64,000 nucleotides of DNA from Aristolochia californica (GCA_029961685.1 JARWKL010000015.1:15250801-15314800), one strand, 5' to 3'; shown: positions 45,982 through 61,800, counted from the stretch's first letter. Translations and numbers: made by a program. Notes: generated from the letters alone by a model not told the origin.

Positions 45982-46363
45982 TCGGATAGGGAGGGAGGGG
46001 TTCGGCAGGTCGTGGCACCGAATTAGGGGCATGGGCATGGGGTCCCATTGTGGGATGTGGGTGCCGCAATTGTGGTGGTGGTGGTGGTGGGTGGTGATGG
46101 TGGTGTTCGGCTGGAGGATTGTAGCTTCTAGTTGGCGGCGCTCGAAGTCCATTGTCCTCCTGTCGCCGGAGGAGGAGCTGGATTGATGCATCCATGGCTG
46201 CCATGGCCGAACGCAGGTCAGAAGTGGTCTGACGAACCTCGTTAATGGATTGATTTTGAGCCTCTATCCTTTGACGATTTTCCTCAATCAGTTTACGCAA
46301 ATCCTCTGAGGAAGAGGAATCCCCAAGGGTGGCCGGCTCTGATACCAAGATGTTACAGCCCAT
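45982..46363 (-). pseudogene. Element A gag 5' fragment, right copy
   Basis: Mirror of 32243-32624 with a few substitutions (for example PPTRSYNPPAEHH here against PPTGSYNPPVEHH on the left). It has the same ATG within the LTR end, the same helical N-terminus and the same His/Pro microsatellite, and is cut by LTR B at the same base. The remainder of A is not found on this side either. Confidence 0.85.
46336..46347 (-). other. Primer-binding site of element A, right copy
   Basis: TGGTATCAGAGC on the minus strand; exact mirror of 32259-32270. Confidence 0.92.
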
Positions 46364-46700
46364 TTAGGATCAACCACCGGACGAATTCTTCCAGCGTGGG
46401 GAGGAAGGGATTGAGCCTTGAAGGAGGCTCGACCTTGGACCTCAAAGGGAGAATCCGACCTAGACCTCAGAGGGGAAAATCTGACCTAATTACAACTAAT
46501 TAATTCAATGCTTACCTTCTCATTCATCTTACGCCCTTATATAGGGAATTAGGGAAAACATGCCAAAGGCCATAAGTTCTACAAATTACAAATAAACCCC
46601 TAATGTATAGAAATTGCAAATAAACCCCTAATGAATAGAAATTACAAATAAACCCCTAATGGATAGAAATTGCAAATAAACCCCTAATGAGTCCATAACA
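46351..46700 (-). repeat. 5' LTR of element A, right copy
   Basis: 350 bp mirror of 31906-32255 with two substitutions counted by hand. It includes the same four 28-bp U3 repeats (about 46578-46689) and ends against satellite at the same base as the left copy. Confidence 0.93.
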
Positions 46701-49700
46701 TATTTGATGTTCAATTTTTTTTCAAATCCAAACTTGAGTTTTCTAAACAAAAAAGATATGGCAAATAGATCACAACAAAATGAAAATTTTATAGTTTATG
46801 TATGCAAAAAATTGAAAACTATAATAAATGTAAGTGAAGAAAACAATTTCACGCACTAAAAATGAACACTAAAGCTTTTGTTATCCTTGTTTGGAAAATT
46901 TCACTAGTACAACCCCTAATAGCATAGAGTTTTATGAGAAAGAGATTTCTAATTGATCATAACATGTTTCAAATATGGATATTCATGCTTGAAACATGTT
47001 GAAGATGCAAATGACCTAATGACCCAAAAATTTCAAGGAGTAGAAAAAATTAAATTCTTAAGTTAACGTGTGCAGGAATATTCACCCAAGCCAAAGAACC
47101 TACTTTTTTCCCATTTAATAAATGCTAACCTAACAATCATAGATCATCGTAAAGGTTTTGATCGATTAAAGATGCGTAAACTACTATATTTTTTGTTAGA
47201 AAGGACTTATGGTTTTGGAGTCAACACTCATTTAAATTTCCCTCGCCCCCCTTTTTCCGATGATTGCATAACCTAATATATAAAGAACTAAAAGAGTTTA
47301 CAATCCCATAAAATCATAGATATTTTTGGAATTATCTCTCTTTGCATTTGTGCATTTCCATTTTGGATGTTCAATTTTTTTTCAAATCCAAACTTGAGTT
47401 TTCACTCTCCCTTTTTTCTTGTAAACAAAAAGATAAGGCAAATAGATAACTACAAAATGAAAACTTCAGAGTTTATGTATGAAAAAAATTGAACACTATA
47501 TAAAATGTAAGTGAAGAAATTTTTTTCACGCAGTACAAATGAACACCAAAGTTTTGTTATCCTTGTTTGGGAAATTCCACTAGTATAACCCCTAATAGCA
47601 TAGAGTTTTATAAGAAAGAGATTTCTAATTGATCCTAACATGTTTCAAATATGAATATGCATGCCTTAAACATGTTGAAGATGAAAATGACCTAATGATC
47701 AAAAAATTTCAAGGAGTAGAAAAAATTAAATTCTCAAGTTAGCGTGCCCTTGGGATATTCACCCAAGCCAATCAACCCACTTTTTTCCCATTTACAAAAA
47801 GCTGACCGATAAATCATAGATCATCGTCAAGGTTTTTTTCGATGAACTATGCATAACGGCAATAATATTTGTTAGAAATGACTTATGGTTTAGGAGTCAA
47901 CACTCAGTTAAAATTCCCTAGCCCCTTGTCTTCCCTTTTCCATTGATTGCAAAACCAACTATATAAAAATCTAAAATAGTTTACAATCCCTAAAAATCAC
48001 AGATACATTTTGGAATTATCTCTCTCTGTATTTGAGTATTTCTATTTTTTTATTTTCAATTTTTTTTTCAAATCCAAACTTGAGTTTTCACACTCCCATT
48101 TTCCTCGTAAACAAAAATATAAGGCAAATAGATCACAAAAAAAAAATTTAGAGTTTATGTATGCAAAAAAATGAAAATTATAATAAATGTAAGTGAAGTA
48201 ATTTTTTTCACGCACTAAAAACGAACACCAAAGTTATGTTATCCATGTTTGGGAAATTCGACTAGTACAACCCCTAATATCTTGGAATTTTGTAAGAAAG
48301 AGATTTCTAATAGATCCTAACAAGATTTAAATATGGATATTCATGCTTGAAACATGTTGAAGAAGCAAATGACCTAACGATACAAAAATTTCAAGGAGTA
48401 GAAAAAATTAAATTCTCAAATTAACGTGCAGTGGGATTTTTACCAGAGCCAAAGAACCCACTTTTTTCCTATTTACAAAAAGCTGACCTAACAATCATAG
48501 ATGATCATAAATGTTTTGATTGATTAATGATGTGTAATGGCTATAATTTTTTTTAGAAATGACTTATAGTTTGGGAGTCAACACTCAGTTAGAAATGCCT
48601 CGCCCCCTTTTTCCGATGATTCCAAAACCTAATATTTAAAAAACTAAAAGAGTTTACAATCCGTAAAAATCACATATACTTTTTGGAATTATCTCTCTCA
48701 GCATTTGTGCATTTCGATTTTGGATGTTCAATTTGTTTTTCAAATCCAAGCATGAGTTTACTCTCTCCCATTTTTCTTGTAAACAAAAAAGATAAGGCAA
48801 ATAGATGACAACAAAATGAAAATTTCAGAGTTTATGTATGCAAAAAATTGGAAATTATAATAAATGTAAGTAGAGAAAGAATTGTATAACCTAATATACA
48901 ATAAAATAAAATAGTTTACAATCCAAAAAAATCACATATACTTTTTGGAATTATCTCTCTCTGCACTTGTGCATTTCCATTTTGGATGTTCAATTTTTTT
49001 TCAAATCCAAACTTTAGTTTTCACTCCCCCTTTTTTCTCGTAAAAAAAAAGATAGGGCAAATAGATCACAACAAAATGAAAATTTTAGAGTTTATGAATG
49101 CAGAAAATTGGAAACTATAATAAATGTAAGTGAAGAAAATTTTTTTACGCACTAAAAATTAATTCCAAAGTTTGGTTATCCCTGTTAGGAAAATTCCACT
49201 AGTACAACCCCTAATAGCTTGGATTTTTTTAAGAAAGAGATTTCTAATTGTTCTTAACATGATTTTAAATATGGATATGCATGCCTGAAACATGTTGAAG
49301 ATGCAAACAACTTAATAATTGAAAATTTCAAAGAGTAGAAAAAAGTAAATTCTCAAGTAAATGTGTGGTGAGATATTCACGTGAGCCAAACAACCCATTT
49401 TTTGCCCATTTACAAAAAGTTGGCCTATCAATCATAGATCATCGTAAAGGTTCTAATCGATTAATGATGCATAACGGCAATAATGTTTTTTAGAAATGAC
49501 TTATGGTTTAGGAGTCAACACTCAGTTAAAATTCCATTGCCCCTCCTTTTCCATTGATTTCAGAACCTAATATATAAAAATCTAAAAGAGTTTACAATCC
49601 CTAAAAATCACATATACTTTTTGGAATTATCTTTGGGCATTTCCATTTTGGATGATCAATTTTTTTCAAATCCAAACATGAGTTTTCACTCTCCCTTTTT

Positions 49701-51595
49701 TTTTGGTAAACAAATAGCTCACAAAAAATGAAAATTTTAGAGTTTAGGATTGTAAAAAATTGAAAACTAAAATAAATGTAAGTGAAGAAAAAAATTTCAT
49801 GCAATAATAATGAAAACCAAAGTTTTGTTATCCATGATTGGAAAATTCCACTAGTACAACCCCAAATAACTTGGAATTTTATGAGAAAGAGATTTCTAAT
49901 TGATCCTAACAAGATTTAAATATGGATATGCATGCCTGAAACATGTTGAAGATGCAAATGACCTAATGATTTAAAAATTTTTAGGTGAAGAAAAAATTAA
50001 ATTCTCAAGTTAACGTGCGGTGGGATATTTACTAGAGCCAAACAATCCACTTTTTGCCTATTTACAAAAAGTGGAACTAACAATCATAGATCATCGTAAA
50101 GGTTTTGATCGATTAATGATGCGTAATGGCTATAATTTTTGTTAGAAATGACTTATGGTTTGGGAGTCAACACTCAGTTAAAAATGCCTCACCCCCCATT
50201 TTTCGATGATTGCAAAACATAATATATAAAAAACTAAAAGTGTTTAAAATCACTAAAAATCACATATACTTTTTGGAATTATCTCTCTCAGCATTTGTGT
50301 ATTTCGATTTTGGATGTTCAATTTTGTTTCAAATCCAAACTTGAGTTTTCACTCACCCATTTTTCTCGTAAACAAAAAAAAAAGGTAAATAGATCAGTAG
50401 AAATTGAGAAATTTATAGTTTATGTATGCCAAAAATTGAAAACTATAATAACTGTAAGTGAAGAAAAACGTTTCACCCACTAAAAATAAACACCAATGTT
50501 TTTGTAATCCATGTTTGGGAAATTCCATTAGTACAACCCCAAATATCATGGAATTTTATAAGAAAGAGATTCCTAATTTATCCTAACATGTTTAAAATAT
50601 GGATATGCATGCCTGAAACATGTTGATGCAAATGACCTAATGACTAAAAAATGTCGAGTAGAAAAAATTAAATTCTCAAGTTAATGTGCGGTGGGATATT
50701 CACCCGAGCCAAACAACCCACTTTTTTCCCATTTTAAAAATTCTGACCTAACAATCATATATCATCGTAAAGGTTTTGATCGATTAATGATGCGTAACAG
50801 CAATAATTTTTTGTTAGAAATGACTTATGGTTTGGGAGTCAACACTCAATTAAAATTATGTCGCCCTCCTTTTCGATGATTGCATAACCTAATATATAAA
50901 AAAACTAAAAGAGTTTACAATCCCAAAAACATCACAGACATTTTTTGGAATTATCTCTCTCTGCATTTGTGCATTTCCATTTTGGATGTTCAATTTTTTT
51001 TCAAATCCAAACTCGAGTTTTCACTCTCCATTTTCTCTCGTAAACAAAAAGATAAGGCAAATAGACTATAATAAAATGAAAATTTTAGAGTTTATGTATG
51101 CAAAAAATTGAAAACTATAATAAATGTAAGTGAAGAAATTTTTTTCATGCACTTAAAATGAATACCAAAGTTTTGTTATCCATATTTGGGAAATTCCACT
51201 AGTACAACCCCTAATAACTCTGAATTTTATAAAAAAGAGATTCATATTTGATCCTAACATGATTTTAAATATAGATATGCATGCCTGAACATATTGAAGA
51301 TGCACATGACCTAATGATTCAAAAATTTCAAGGAGGAGAAAAAAATAAATTCTCATGTTAATGTGCGGTGGGATATTCACCCAAACCAAACAACCCTCTT
51401 TTTACCCATTTACAAAAAGCTGACCTATAAATCATTGAATATCGTAAATATTTTGATCGATTAATGATCCATAATGGAAATAATTTTTGTTAGAAATGAC
51501 TTATGCTTTGGGAGTCAACAATTAGTTCAAATTTATGGAAATAATTTTTGTTAGCAATAACTTATGGTATGGTAGTCAACAATTATATAAAATCC

Positions 51596-51596
<1 letters not shown>

Positions 51597-51646
<50 letters not shown>
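51597..51646 (-). repeat. C50 (G50 on minus strand) homopolymer
   Basis: Longest homopolymer in the window, at the monomer G-spot; mirrors only G16 in the left arm. Confidence 0.85.
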
Positions 51647-51649
<3 letters not shown>

Positions 51650-54600
51650 CCCCTCCAACCTTCCCCTTTCCATTGATTGCATAACCTAATATATAAAAAT
51701 CTAAAAGAGTTTACAATCCCTAAAAATCACAAATATTTTATGGAATTTTCTCTCTCTGCATTCGTGCATTTCCATTTTGGAAGTTCAATTTTTTTTCAAA
51801 TCCAAACTTGAGTTTTCACCTCTCCCTTTTTTCTCGTAAACAAAAAATACAAGGAAAATATTTCACAACAAAATGAAAATTTTAGAGTTTTTGTTTGTAA
51901 AAAATTGAAAACCATAATAAATGTAAGTGAAGAAAAACTTTTCACGCACTAGAAATGAAAACCGAAGTTTTGTTATCCTAGTTTTGGAAATTCGACTTGT
52001 ACAACCCCTAATAGCTTGGAATTTTCTATGGAAAAGATTTCTAATTGATCCTAACATGATTTAAATATGGATATGCATGCCTAAAAAAGATGTTGAAGAT
52101 GCAAATGACCGAATGATTTAAAAATTTCTAGGTGTAGAAAAAATTAAATTCTCAAGTTAACATGCAGTGGAATATTTACCAGAGTCTAAAAACCCACTTT
52201 TTGCATATTTACAAAAAGTTGACCTAAAAATCATAGATCATCGTAAAGGTTTTGATCGATTAATGATGCATAATGACTATAATTTTTGTTAGAAATGACT
52301 TATGGTTTGGGAGTCAACACTCAGTTAAAAATGTCTCGTCCCCCATTTTTCGATGATTGCAAAACCTAATATATAAAAAAATAAAAGAGTTTACAATCAT
52401 AAATAATCATAGATACTTTTTGGAATTATTTTTCTCAGCATTTGGGTATTTCAATTTTGGATGTTCAATTTTTTTCAAATCCAAACTTCAGTTTTCTCTC
52501 TCCCATTTTTCTCGTAAACAAAGAAGATCACGCAAATAGATCACAAAAAATAAAAAATTTAGAGTTTATGTATGAAAAAAATAGAAAACTATAATAAATG
52601 TAAGTGAAGAAAAAAATTTCACGCACTAAAAATAAACACCAAAGTTTTTGTTACCCATGTATGGGAAATTACACTAGTACAACCCTTAATAGCATGGAAT
52701 TTTATAAGGAAGAGATTTATAATCTATCCTAACATGTTTCATATATGGATATGCATGCCTGAAACATGTTGAAGATGCAAATGACCTAATGACAAAAAAA
52801 TTTCAAGGAGTATAAATAATTAAATTCTCAAGTTAATGTGATGTGGGATATTCACCTGAGCCAAACAACTCACTTTTTCCATTTAAAAAATACTGACCTA
52901 ACAATCATAGATCATCGTAAACAATTTGATCGATTAATGATGTGTAACGGCAATAGTTTTTGTTAGAAATGACTTATGATTTGGGAGTCAACACTCAGTT
53001 AAAATTTCCTCTCTCCCTTTTTCGATAATTGCATAACGTTATATATAAAAAACTAAAAGAGCTTAAAATGCCAAAAAATCACTTATACTTTTCGGAATTA
53101 TATCTCTCTGCATTTGTACATTTCTATTTTGGATTTTTAATTTTTTTTCCAATCCAAACATTAGTTTTCACTCTCCCTTTTTTCTCGTAAACAAAAAAAT
53201 AAGGCAAATAAATCACAACAAAATGAAAATTTTAGAGTTTATGTATGCAAAAATTGAAAACTATAAAAAATGTAAGTGAAGAATTTTTTTTTCATGCAGT
53301 ACAAATGAACATCAAAGTTTTGTTATCCATGTTTGGGAAATTCCACTAGTACAACCCGTAACAGCTTTTAATTTTATAAGAAAGAGATTTCTAATTGATC
53401 CGAACATAATTTAAATATGGATATGCATGCCTGAAACATGTTGAAGATGCAAATGACCTAAGGATCCAAAAATTTCAAGGAGTAGAAAATTTTTAATTCT
53501 CATATTAAAGTACGGTGGAATATTCACCCAAGCCAACCATCCCACTTTTTCCCATTTAAAAAAAGTTGACCTATAAATCATAGATCATCATAATGGTTTT
53601 GATCGATTAATGATGCATAATGGCAATAATTTTTGTCAGAAATGATTTATAGTTTAGGAGTCAACACTCAGTTAAAATCCCCTCGCCCCCCCCCCCCCCC
53701 CCTTTTCCATTGATTGCAAAACCTAATATATAAAAATTTAAATATGTTTATAATCCCTAAAAATCACAGAAACGTTTTTGAATTATCTCTCCATTTGTGA
53801 ATTTCCATTTTGGGTGTTCAATTTTTTTTCAAATCCAAACTTGAGTTTTCATCCTGCCTTTTTTCTTGTAAAAAAAAAAGAAAAGACAAAAAGATTAAAA
53901 AAAATAAATATTTTAGAGTTTATGTATGCAAAAAATAGAAAATTATAAAAAATGTAAGTGAAGAAAAAAATTTCCCACACTAAAAATGAAAACTAAAGTT
54001 TTGTTATCCAAGTTTGGGAAATTCCACTAGTACAACCCCTAATTGCAAGGAATTTTATAAGCAAGAGAGTTCTGATATTCACACGTGCCAAGCAACCCAC
54101 TTTTTTCCCATTTAAAAATTGTTGACCTAGAAATCATTGATCATGGTAAAGGTTTTGATCAATTAATGGCAATAATTTTTGTTAAAAATGACTTATGGTT
54201 TGGGAGTCAACACCTTCTTAAAATTCCCTCGCCCCCCCTTTTCCTATGATTGCATAACCTAATATATAAAAAACTAAAAGAGTTTACTATCCCAAAAAAT
54301 CTCAGATACTTTTTAGAATTATCTCTCTCTGCATTTGTACATTTCAATTTTGGATGTTCAATTTTTTTTCAAATCCAAACTTGAGTTTTCATTCTCCCTT
54401 TTTTCTCTTAAACAAAAAGATAAGGCAAATAGATCACAACATAATGAATATTTTAGAGTTTATCTATGCAAAAAATTGAAAACTAAAAAAATGTATGTGA
54501 AGAAATTTTTTCACGCACTAAAAATGAACACCAAAATTTTGTTATCCATGTTTGGGAAATTCCACAAGAACAACCCCTAATAGCTTGGAATTTTATAAGA

Positions 54601-57600
54601 AAGAGATTTCTAATTGATCCTAACATGATTTAAATATGGATATGTATGCCTGAAACATGTTGAAGATGCAAATGACCTAATGATCCAAAAATTTCAAGGA
54701 GTAGAAAAATTAAATTCTAAAGTAAAGGTTTTGATCGATTAATGATGCATAACGACAATATTTTTTGTTAGAAATGAGTTAAGGCTTGCGAGTCAACTCT
54801 CATAAAAATCCCTCCCCCCTTCTCTTTTCCTTTGATTGCAGAACCTAATATATAAAAATCTAGAAGAGTTTACAATCCCTAAAAATCACATATACATTTT
54901 GGAATTATCTCTCTTTGCAATTATGCATTTCAATTTTGAATGTTCAATTTTTTTTCAAATCTAAACTTTATTTTTCACTCTCCCTTTTTTCTAGTAAACT
55001 AAAAGATAAGGCAAATAGATGACAACATAATGAAATTTTTAGAGTTTATGTATACAAAAAATTCTAAAACTACAATAAATGTAAGTAAAGAATAAATTTT
55101 CACGCATTAAAAATGAACACCAAAGTTTTGTTACCCATGTTTGGGAAATTCCACTAGTACAACCCCTAATAACTTGGAATTTTATAAGAAAGAGATTTCT
55201 ATTATATCCTAACAAGATTTAAATATGGATATGAATGCCTTAAACATGGTTAAGATGCAAATGACCTAATGATCCAAAAATTTCAAGGAGTAGAAAATAT
55301 TAAATTCTCAAGTTGACATACGGTGGGATATTCACCCGAGCCAAACAACCAACTTTTTCCCCTTTAAAAAAAGCTGACCTATAAATCATATATCATCGTA
55401 AAGGTTTTAATTGATTAATGATGCACAACAACAAATTTTTTTGTTTGAAATGACTTATGGTTTGGGAGTCAACACTCAGTTAAAATTCCCTCGGCCCCCC
55501 TTTTTCCATTAATTGAATAACCCAATATATAAAAAATTAAAAGAGTTTACAATCCCTAAAAATCACAGATATGTTTTGAAATTATCTCTCTCTGCATTTG
55601 TGCATTTCCATTTTGGATGTTCAATTTTTTTTCAAATCCAAACTTGAGTTTTCACTCTCCCTTTTTTTCTCGTAAACAAATAGATAAGGCAAATAGATCA
55701 CAACAAAATGAAAATTTTAGAATTTATGTATGCAAAACATTAAAAAATATAATAAATGTAATTGCAGAAAATATTTTCACGCACTAAAAATGAATGCTAA
55801 AATTTTGTTATCCATGTTTGTGAAATCCACTTGTACAACCCCTAGTAGCATGGAATTTTATAAGAAAGAGATTTCCAATTGATCCTAAAGAGATTTAAAT
55901 ATGGATATGCGAAAATGACCTAATGATAAAAAATTTGTAGGACTAGAAAAAATGAAATTCTGAACTTAGCGTGCAGTGGGAAATTTAGCAGAGCCAAACA
56001 ACCCACTTTTTGCCTATTTACAAAAAGCTGACCTAACAATCATAGATCATCGTAAAGGTTTTGATCGATTAATGATGTGTAATGGCTTTAATTTTTGTTA
56101 GAAATTACTTATGGTTTGCGAGTCAACACTCATTTAAAAATGCCTCGCTCCCCGTTTTCCGATGATTGCAAAACCCAATATATAAAAAACTAAAAGAGTT
56201 TACAATCCCTAAAAATCATAGATTCTTTTTGGAATTATCTCACTCTGCCTTTCCGCATTTCAATTTTGGATGTTAAACTTTTTTTCAAATTCAATCTTGA
56301 GTTTTCACTCTCCCATTTTTCTCGTAAACAAAAATGATAAGGCAAATAGATCTCAACAAAATAAAAATTTTAGAGTTTATGTAGGCAAAAAATTGAAAAC
56401 TATAATAAATGTAAGTGCAGAAAAAAATTTCACGCACTAAAAATGAACACCAAAGTTTTTGTCATCCATATTTGAGAAATTCCACAAGTTCAACCACTAA
56501 TAGCATGGAATTTTATATGAAAGAGATTTCTAATTGATCCTAACATGTGCCAAAGATGCATATGCATGCCTGAAACATGTTGAACATGCAAATGACCGAA
56601 TGACAAAAATATTTTAAGGAGTAGAAAAAATTAAATTCTCAAGTTAATGTGGGGTGGGATATTCACTCGAACCAAACAACCCACTTTTTGCCTATTTTCA
56701 AAAAGCAGACCTTACAATCATAAATCATTGTAAAGGTTTTGATCAATTAATGATACTTAATGGCTATAATTTTTGTTAGAATTAACTTATGGTTTGGGAG
56801 TCAACACTCAGTTAAAATACCCTCATCCACCTTTTTCCTATGATTGCATGACCTAATATATAAAAAACAAAAAGAATTTACAATCCCAAAAAATCACAGA
56901 TACCTTTTGGAATTATTTCTCTCTACATTTGTGCATTTCCATTTTGGATGTTCAATTTTTTTTTCAAATCTGCACTTGAGTTTTCCTTCTCCCTTTTTTC
57001 TCGTAAACAAAAAGATAAGGCAAATAGATCACAATAAAATTAAAATTTTAGAGTTTATGTGTGCAAAAAATTGAAACCTATAATAAATATAAGTGAAGAA
57101 ATTTTTTTCACGCACTAAAAATGAACACCAAAGTTTTGTTATCCATGTTTGGCAAATTCCACTTGTACAACCCCTAATAGCTTGGAATTTTATGAGAAAG
57201 AGATTTCTAATTGATCCTAACAAGATTTAAATATGGATATGCATGCCGGAAACATGTTGAAGATGCAAATGACCTAATGATTCAAAAATTTCAAGGAGTA
57301 CAAAAAATTAAATTCTCAAGTTAACGTGCTGTGGGATATTAACCGGAGACAAACCACCCACTTTTCGCCTATTTACAAAAAGCTAACGTAACAATCGTAG
57401 AACATCGTAAAAGTTTTGATCAATTAATGATGCGTAATGGCTATAATTTTTGGTAGAAATGACTTATGGTTTGGGAGTCAACACTCGGTTAAAAATGCCT
57501 CGCCACCGTTTTTCGATGATTGCAAAACCAATATATAAAAAACTAAAACAGTTTACAATCCCTAAAATTCACAGATTCTTTTTGGAATTACCTCTCTCAG

Positions 57601-58773
57601 TTTTTGTGCACTTCGATTTTGGAAAATGCAAATAGATCGCAACAAAATAAAAATTTTAGAGTTTATGTAGGCAAAAAACTAAAAACTATAATAAATGTAA
57701 GTGAAGAAAAAATTTGCACGAACTAAAAATGAACCCCAAAGTTTTTGCAATCCATGTTTGGGAAATTCCACTAGTTGAACCCCTAATAGCATGGAATTTT
57801 ATAAGAAAGAGATTTCTAATTGATCCTAACATGTTTCAAATATGGATATGCATGCCTGAAACATGTATAAGATGCAAATGACCAAATGACCAAAAAATTT
57901 CGAGTAAAAACAATTAAATTCTGAAGTTAACGTGCGGTGGGATATTCACCCGAGCCACACAACCCACTTTTTCCCATTTAAAAAAGGCTGACGTAACAAT
58001 CATAGATCATCGTAAAGGTTTTGATCGATTAATGATACATAACGGCAAAATGTTTTGTTAGAAATTACTTATGGTTTGGGAGTCAACACTCAATTAAAAT
58101 TCTCAATCCCCCACCCCCACCCCCCCCCCCCCCCCCCCCTCTTTTTCAATGATTCCATAACCTAATATTTAAAAACGTAAATGAGTTTACAATCCCAAAA
58201 AATCACAAATACTTTTTGGAATTATCTCTCTCAGCATTTTTTCATTTCCATTTTGGATGAATTTTTTTTCAAATGCAAACTTGATTTTTCACTCTCCCTT
58301 TTTTCTCGTAAACAAAAGATAAAGCAAATAGAACACAAAAAAATGAACATTTTAGAGTTTATGTATGAAACAAATTGAAAACTATAATAAATGTAAGTGA
58401 GAAAATTTTTTCATGCACTAAAAATGAACACCAAAGTTTTAGTATCCATGTTTGGGAAATTCCACTAGTACAACACCTAATAGCTAGGAATTTTATAAGA
58501 AAGATATTTCTAATTGATCCTAACATGATTTAAATATGGATATGTATGCATGAAACATGTTCAAGATGCAAATGACCTAATGATCCAAAAATTTCAAGGA
58601 GTAGAAAAAATTAAATACTCAAGTAAACGTACGGTAGGATATTCATCCGAGCCAAACAACCCAATTTTTTCCATTAAAAAAAATCTGACCTATAAATCAT
58701 AGATCATCATAAAGATTTTGATTGATTAATGATGCATGACTGCAATAATTTTTGTCAGAAATGGCTTAGGGTT

Positions 58774-58774
<1 letters not shown>

Positions 58775-58817
<43 letters not shown>
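58775..58817 (-). repeat. C43 homopolymer replacing satellite sequence
   Basis: The left arm at the mirror position (about 19806-19850) has a short G7 run and then about 35 bases of normal unit-start sequence before CCCTAAGCC. Here those bases are gone and the C run abuts GTTA next to the CTTAGGG side. Confidence 0.8.
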
Positions 58818-58824
<7 letters not shown>

Positions 58825-61800
58825 CGTTGATTGTAGGACCTAATATATAAAAATATAAAAGGCTTTACAATCCCCAAAAATCATAGATACTTTTTGTAAT
58901 TTTCTCTCTCTACATTTGTGCATTTCCATTTGGATGTTAATTTTTTTTTCAAATCCAAACTTGAGTTTTCACTCTCCCATTTTCTCATAAAAAAAAAAAA
59001 CATAAGCAAATAGATCACAAAAAAATAAAAATTTTAGAGTTTATGTATGCAAAAAAATTGAAAACTATAGTAGGTGTAAGTGAAGAAAACATTTTCACGC
59101 ACTAAAAATGAACACCAAAGTTTTTGTTATCCATGTTAGGAAAATACTAGTAGTACAACCCCCAATAGCATGGAATTCTATAAGAAAGGGATTTCTAATT
59201 GATCCTAGATTGTTTCAAATATGGATATGCATGCCAGAAACATGTTGAAGATGCAAATGAACTAATGACCAAAAAATTTTAAGGAGTAGAAAAAATTAAA
59301 TTCTCAAGTTAACGTGCGGTGGGATATTCACCCGTGCCAAATAACCCACTTTTTTCCCATTTAAAAAATACTGACCTAACAATCATAGATCATTTTAAAA
59401 ATTTTGATCGATTAATGATGCGTAGCAGCAATAATTTTTGTTAGAAATTCCCTCGCCTCCACTTTTCCATTGATTTCAGAACCTAATATATAAAAATCTA
59501 AAAGAGTTTACAATCCCTAAAAATCATAGATACTTTTTGGTATTATATCTCTCGGCATTTGTGCATTTCCATTTTGGATGTTCAATTTTATTCCAAATCC
59601 AAACTTGAGTTTTCACTCTTCCTTTTTTCTCGTAAACAAAAAGATAAAGCAAATTGATCACAACAAAATAAAAATTTTAGAGTTTACGCATGTAAAAAAT
59701 TGAAAATTATAATAAATGTAAGTGAACAAAAAATTTTCACACACTAAAAATGAACACCAAAGTTTTATTATCCATGTTTGGGAAATTTCACTAGTACAAC
59801 CCCTAATAGCTTGGAATTTTATAAGAAAGAGATTTATAATTGATCCTAACAAGATTTAAATATGGAAATGCATGCCTGAAACATCTTGAAGATGCAAATG
59901 AACTAATGATTCTAAAATTTCAAGGAGTAGAAAAAATTAAATTCTCAAGTTAACGTGCAGTGGGATATTTATCTGAGCCAAACAACCCACTTTTTGCCTA
60001 TTTACAAAAAGCTGACCTACCAATCATAAATCATCGTAATGGTTTTCATCGATTAATGATGCGTAATGGCTATAATTTTGGTAAGAAATGACTTACGGTT
60101 TAAGAGTCAACACTCAGGTTAAAAGGCCTCACCCCCCATTTTCGGTTGATTGCAAAACCCAATATATTAAATACTAAAAGAGTTTCCAATCCCTAAAAAT
60201 CTCAGATTCTTTCTGGAATTACCTCTCTCAGCATTTGTGCATTTTGATTATGGATGTTCATTTTTTTTCAAATCTAAACAGGAGTTTTCACTCTCCCATT
60301 TTTCTCGTAAACAAAAAAGATAAGGCAAATAGATAGCAACAAAATAAAAATTTTAGAGTTTATGTAGCAAAAAATTGAAAACTATAATAAGTGTAAGTGA
60401 AGAAAAATATTTCACGCACTAAAAATGAATACCAAAGTTTTATTATTCATGTTTGGAAAATTCCACTAGAACAACCTCTAATAGCTTGGAATTTTATAAG
60501 AAAGTGATTTCTAATTGATGCTAACATGATTTAAATATGGATATGCATGCCAGAAACAAGTTGAAGATGCAAATCACCTAATGATCCAAAACTTTCAAGG
60601 AGAAGAATAAATTTAATTCTCAAGTTAATGTTCGGAGAGATATTCACCCGAGCCAAGCAACCAACTTTTTTCCCATTTAAAAAAGCTAACCTATAAATTG
60701 TAGATCTTCGTAAAGCTTTTGATCGATTAATGATGCATAACGGCAATATTTTTTTGTTTGAAATGACTTATGGTTTGGGAGTCAATTAAAATCCCCTCCC
60801 CCACCACCCGCCCCCCTCTTTCCATTGATTGTAGAAATGAACTCCAAAGTTTTTGTTATCCATGTTTGGGAAATTCCACTAGTACAACCCCTAATAGCAT
60901 GGAATTTTATAAGCAAGAGATTTCTAATTGATCATAACATGTTTCAAATATAGATATGCATGCCTGAAACAAGTTGAAGATGCAAATGACTCAATGACCA
61001 AAAATTTCAAGGAGAAGAAATTTTTAAATTCTCAAGTTAACGTGCAGTAGGATATTCACCCGTGCAAAACAACCCAGTTTTTTCCCATTTAAAAAACGCT
61101 GACCTAACAATCATAGATCATCGTAAAGGTTTTGAATGATTAATGATGTGTAACGGCAATAACTTTTGTTAGAAATGACTTATGGTTGGGGAGTCAACAC
61201 TCAGTTAAAATTCCCACACCCCCCCACTTTTCCATTGATTTCCGAACCTAATATATAAAAATCTAAAATAGTTTACAATCCCTAAAAATCACAGATTGTT
61301 TTTGGAATTATCTCTCTCTGCATTTCTGCATTTCCATTTTTGGTGTTCAATTTCTTTCAAATCCAAACTTGAATTATCTCCCTTTTTTCTCGTAAACAAA
61401 AAGACAAGGCAAATGGATCACGAAAAAATGAAAATTTTAGAGTGTACGCATGCAAAAAATTGAAATCTATAATAAATGTAAGTGCAGAAAATTTTTTCAG
61501 GCACTAAATTTGTACACCAAAGTTTTGTTATCCATGTTTGGGAAATTCCCCTTGTACAACACCTAATAGCTTGGAATTTTATAAGAAAGAGATTTCTAAT
61601 TGATCGTAACTAGATTTAAATGTGGATATGCATGCCTGAAACATGTTGAAGATGCAAATGACCAAATGATTCAAAATTTTCGAGTAGAAAAAATTAAATT
61701 CTCAATTTAACATGCGATGGGATATTTACCAGAGCCAAACAACCAACTTTTTGCATATTTACAAAATGCTGACCTAGCAATCATTGATCAATGTAAAGGT

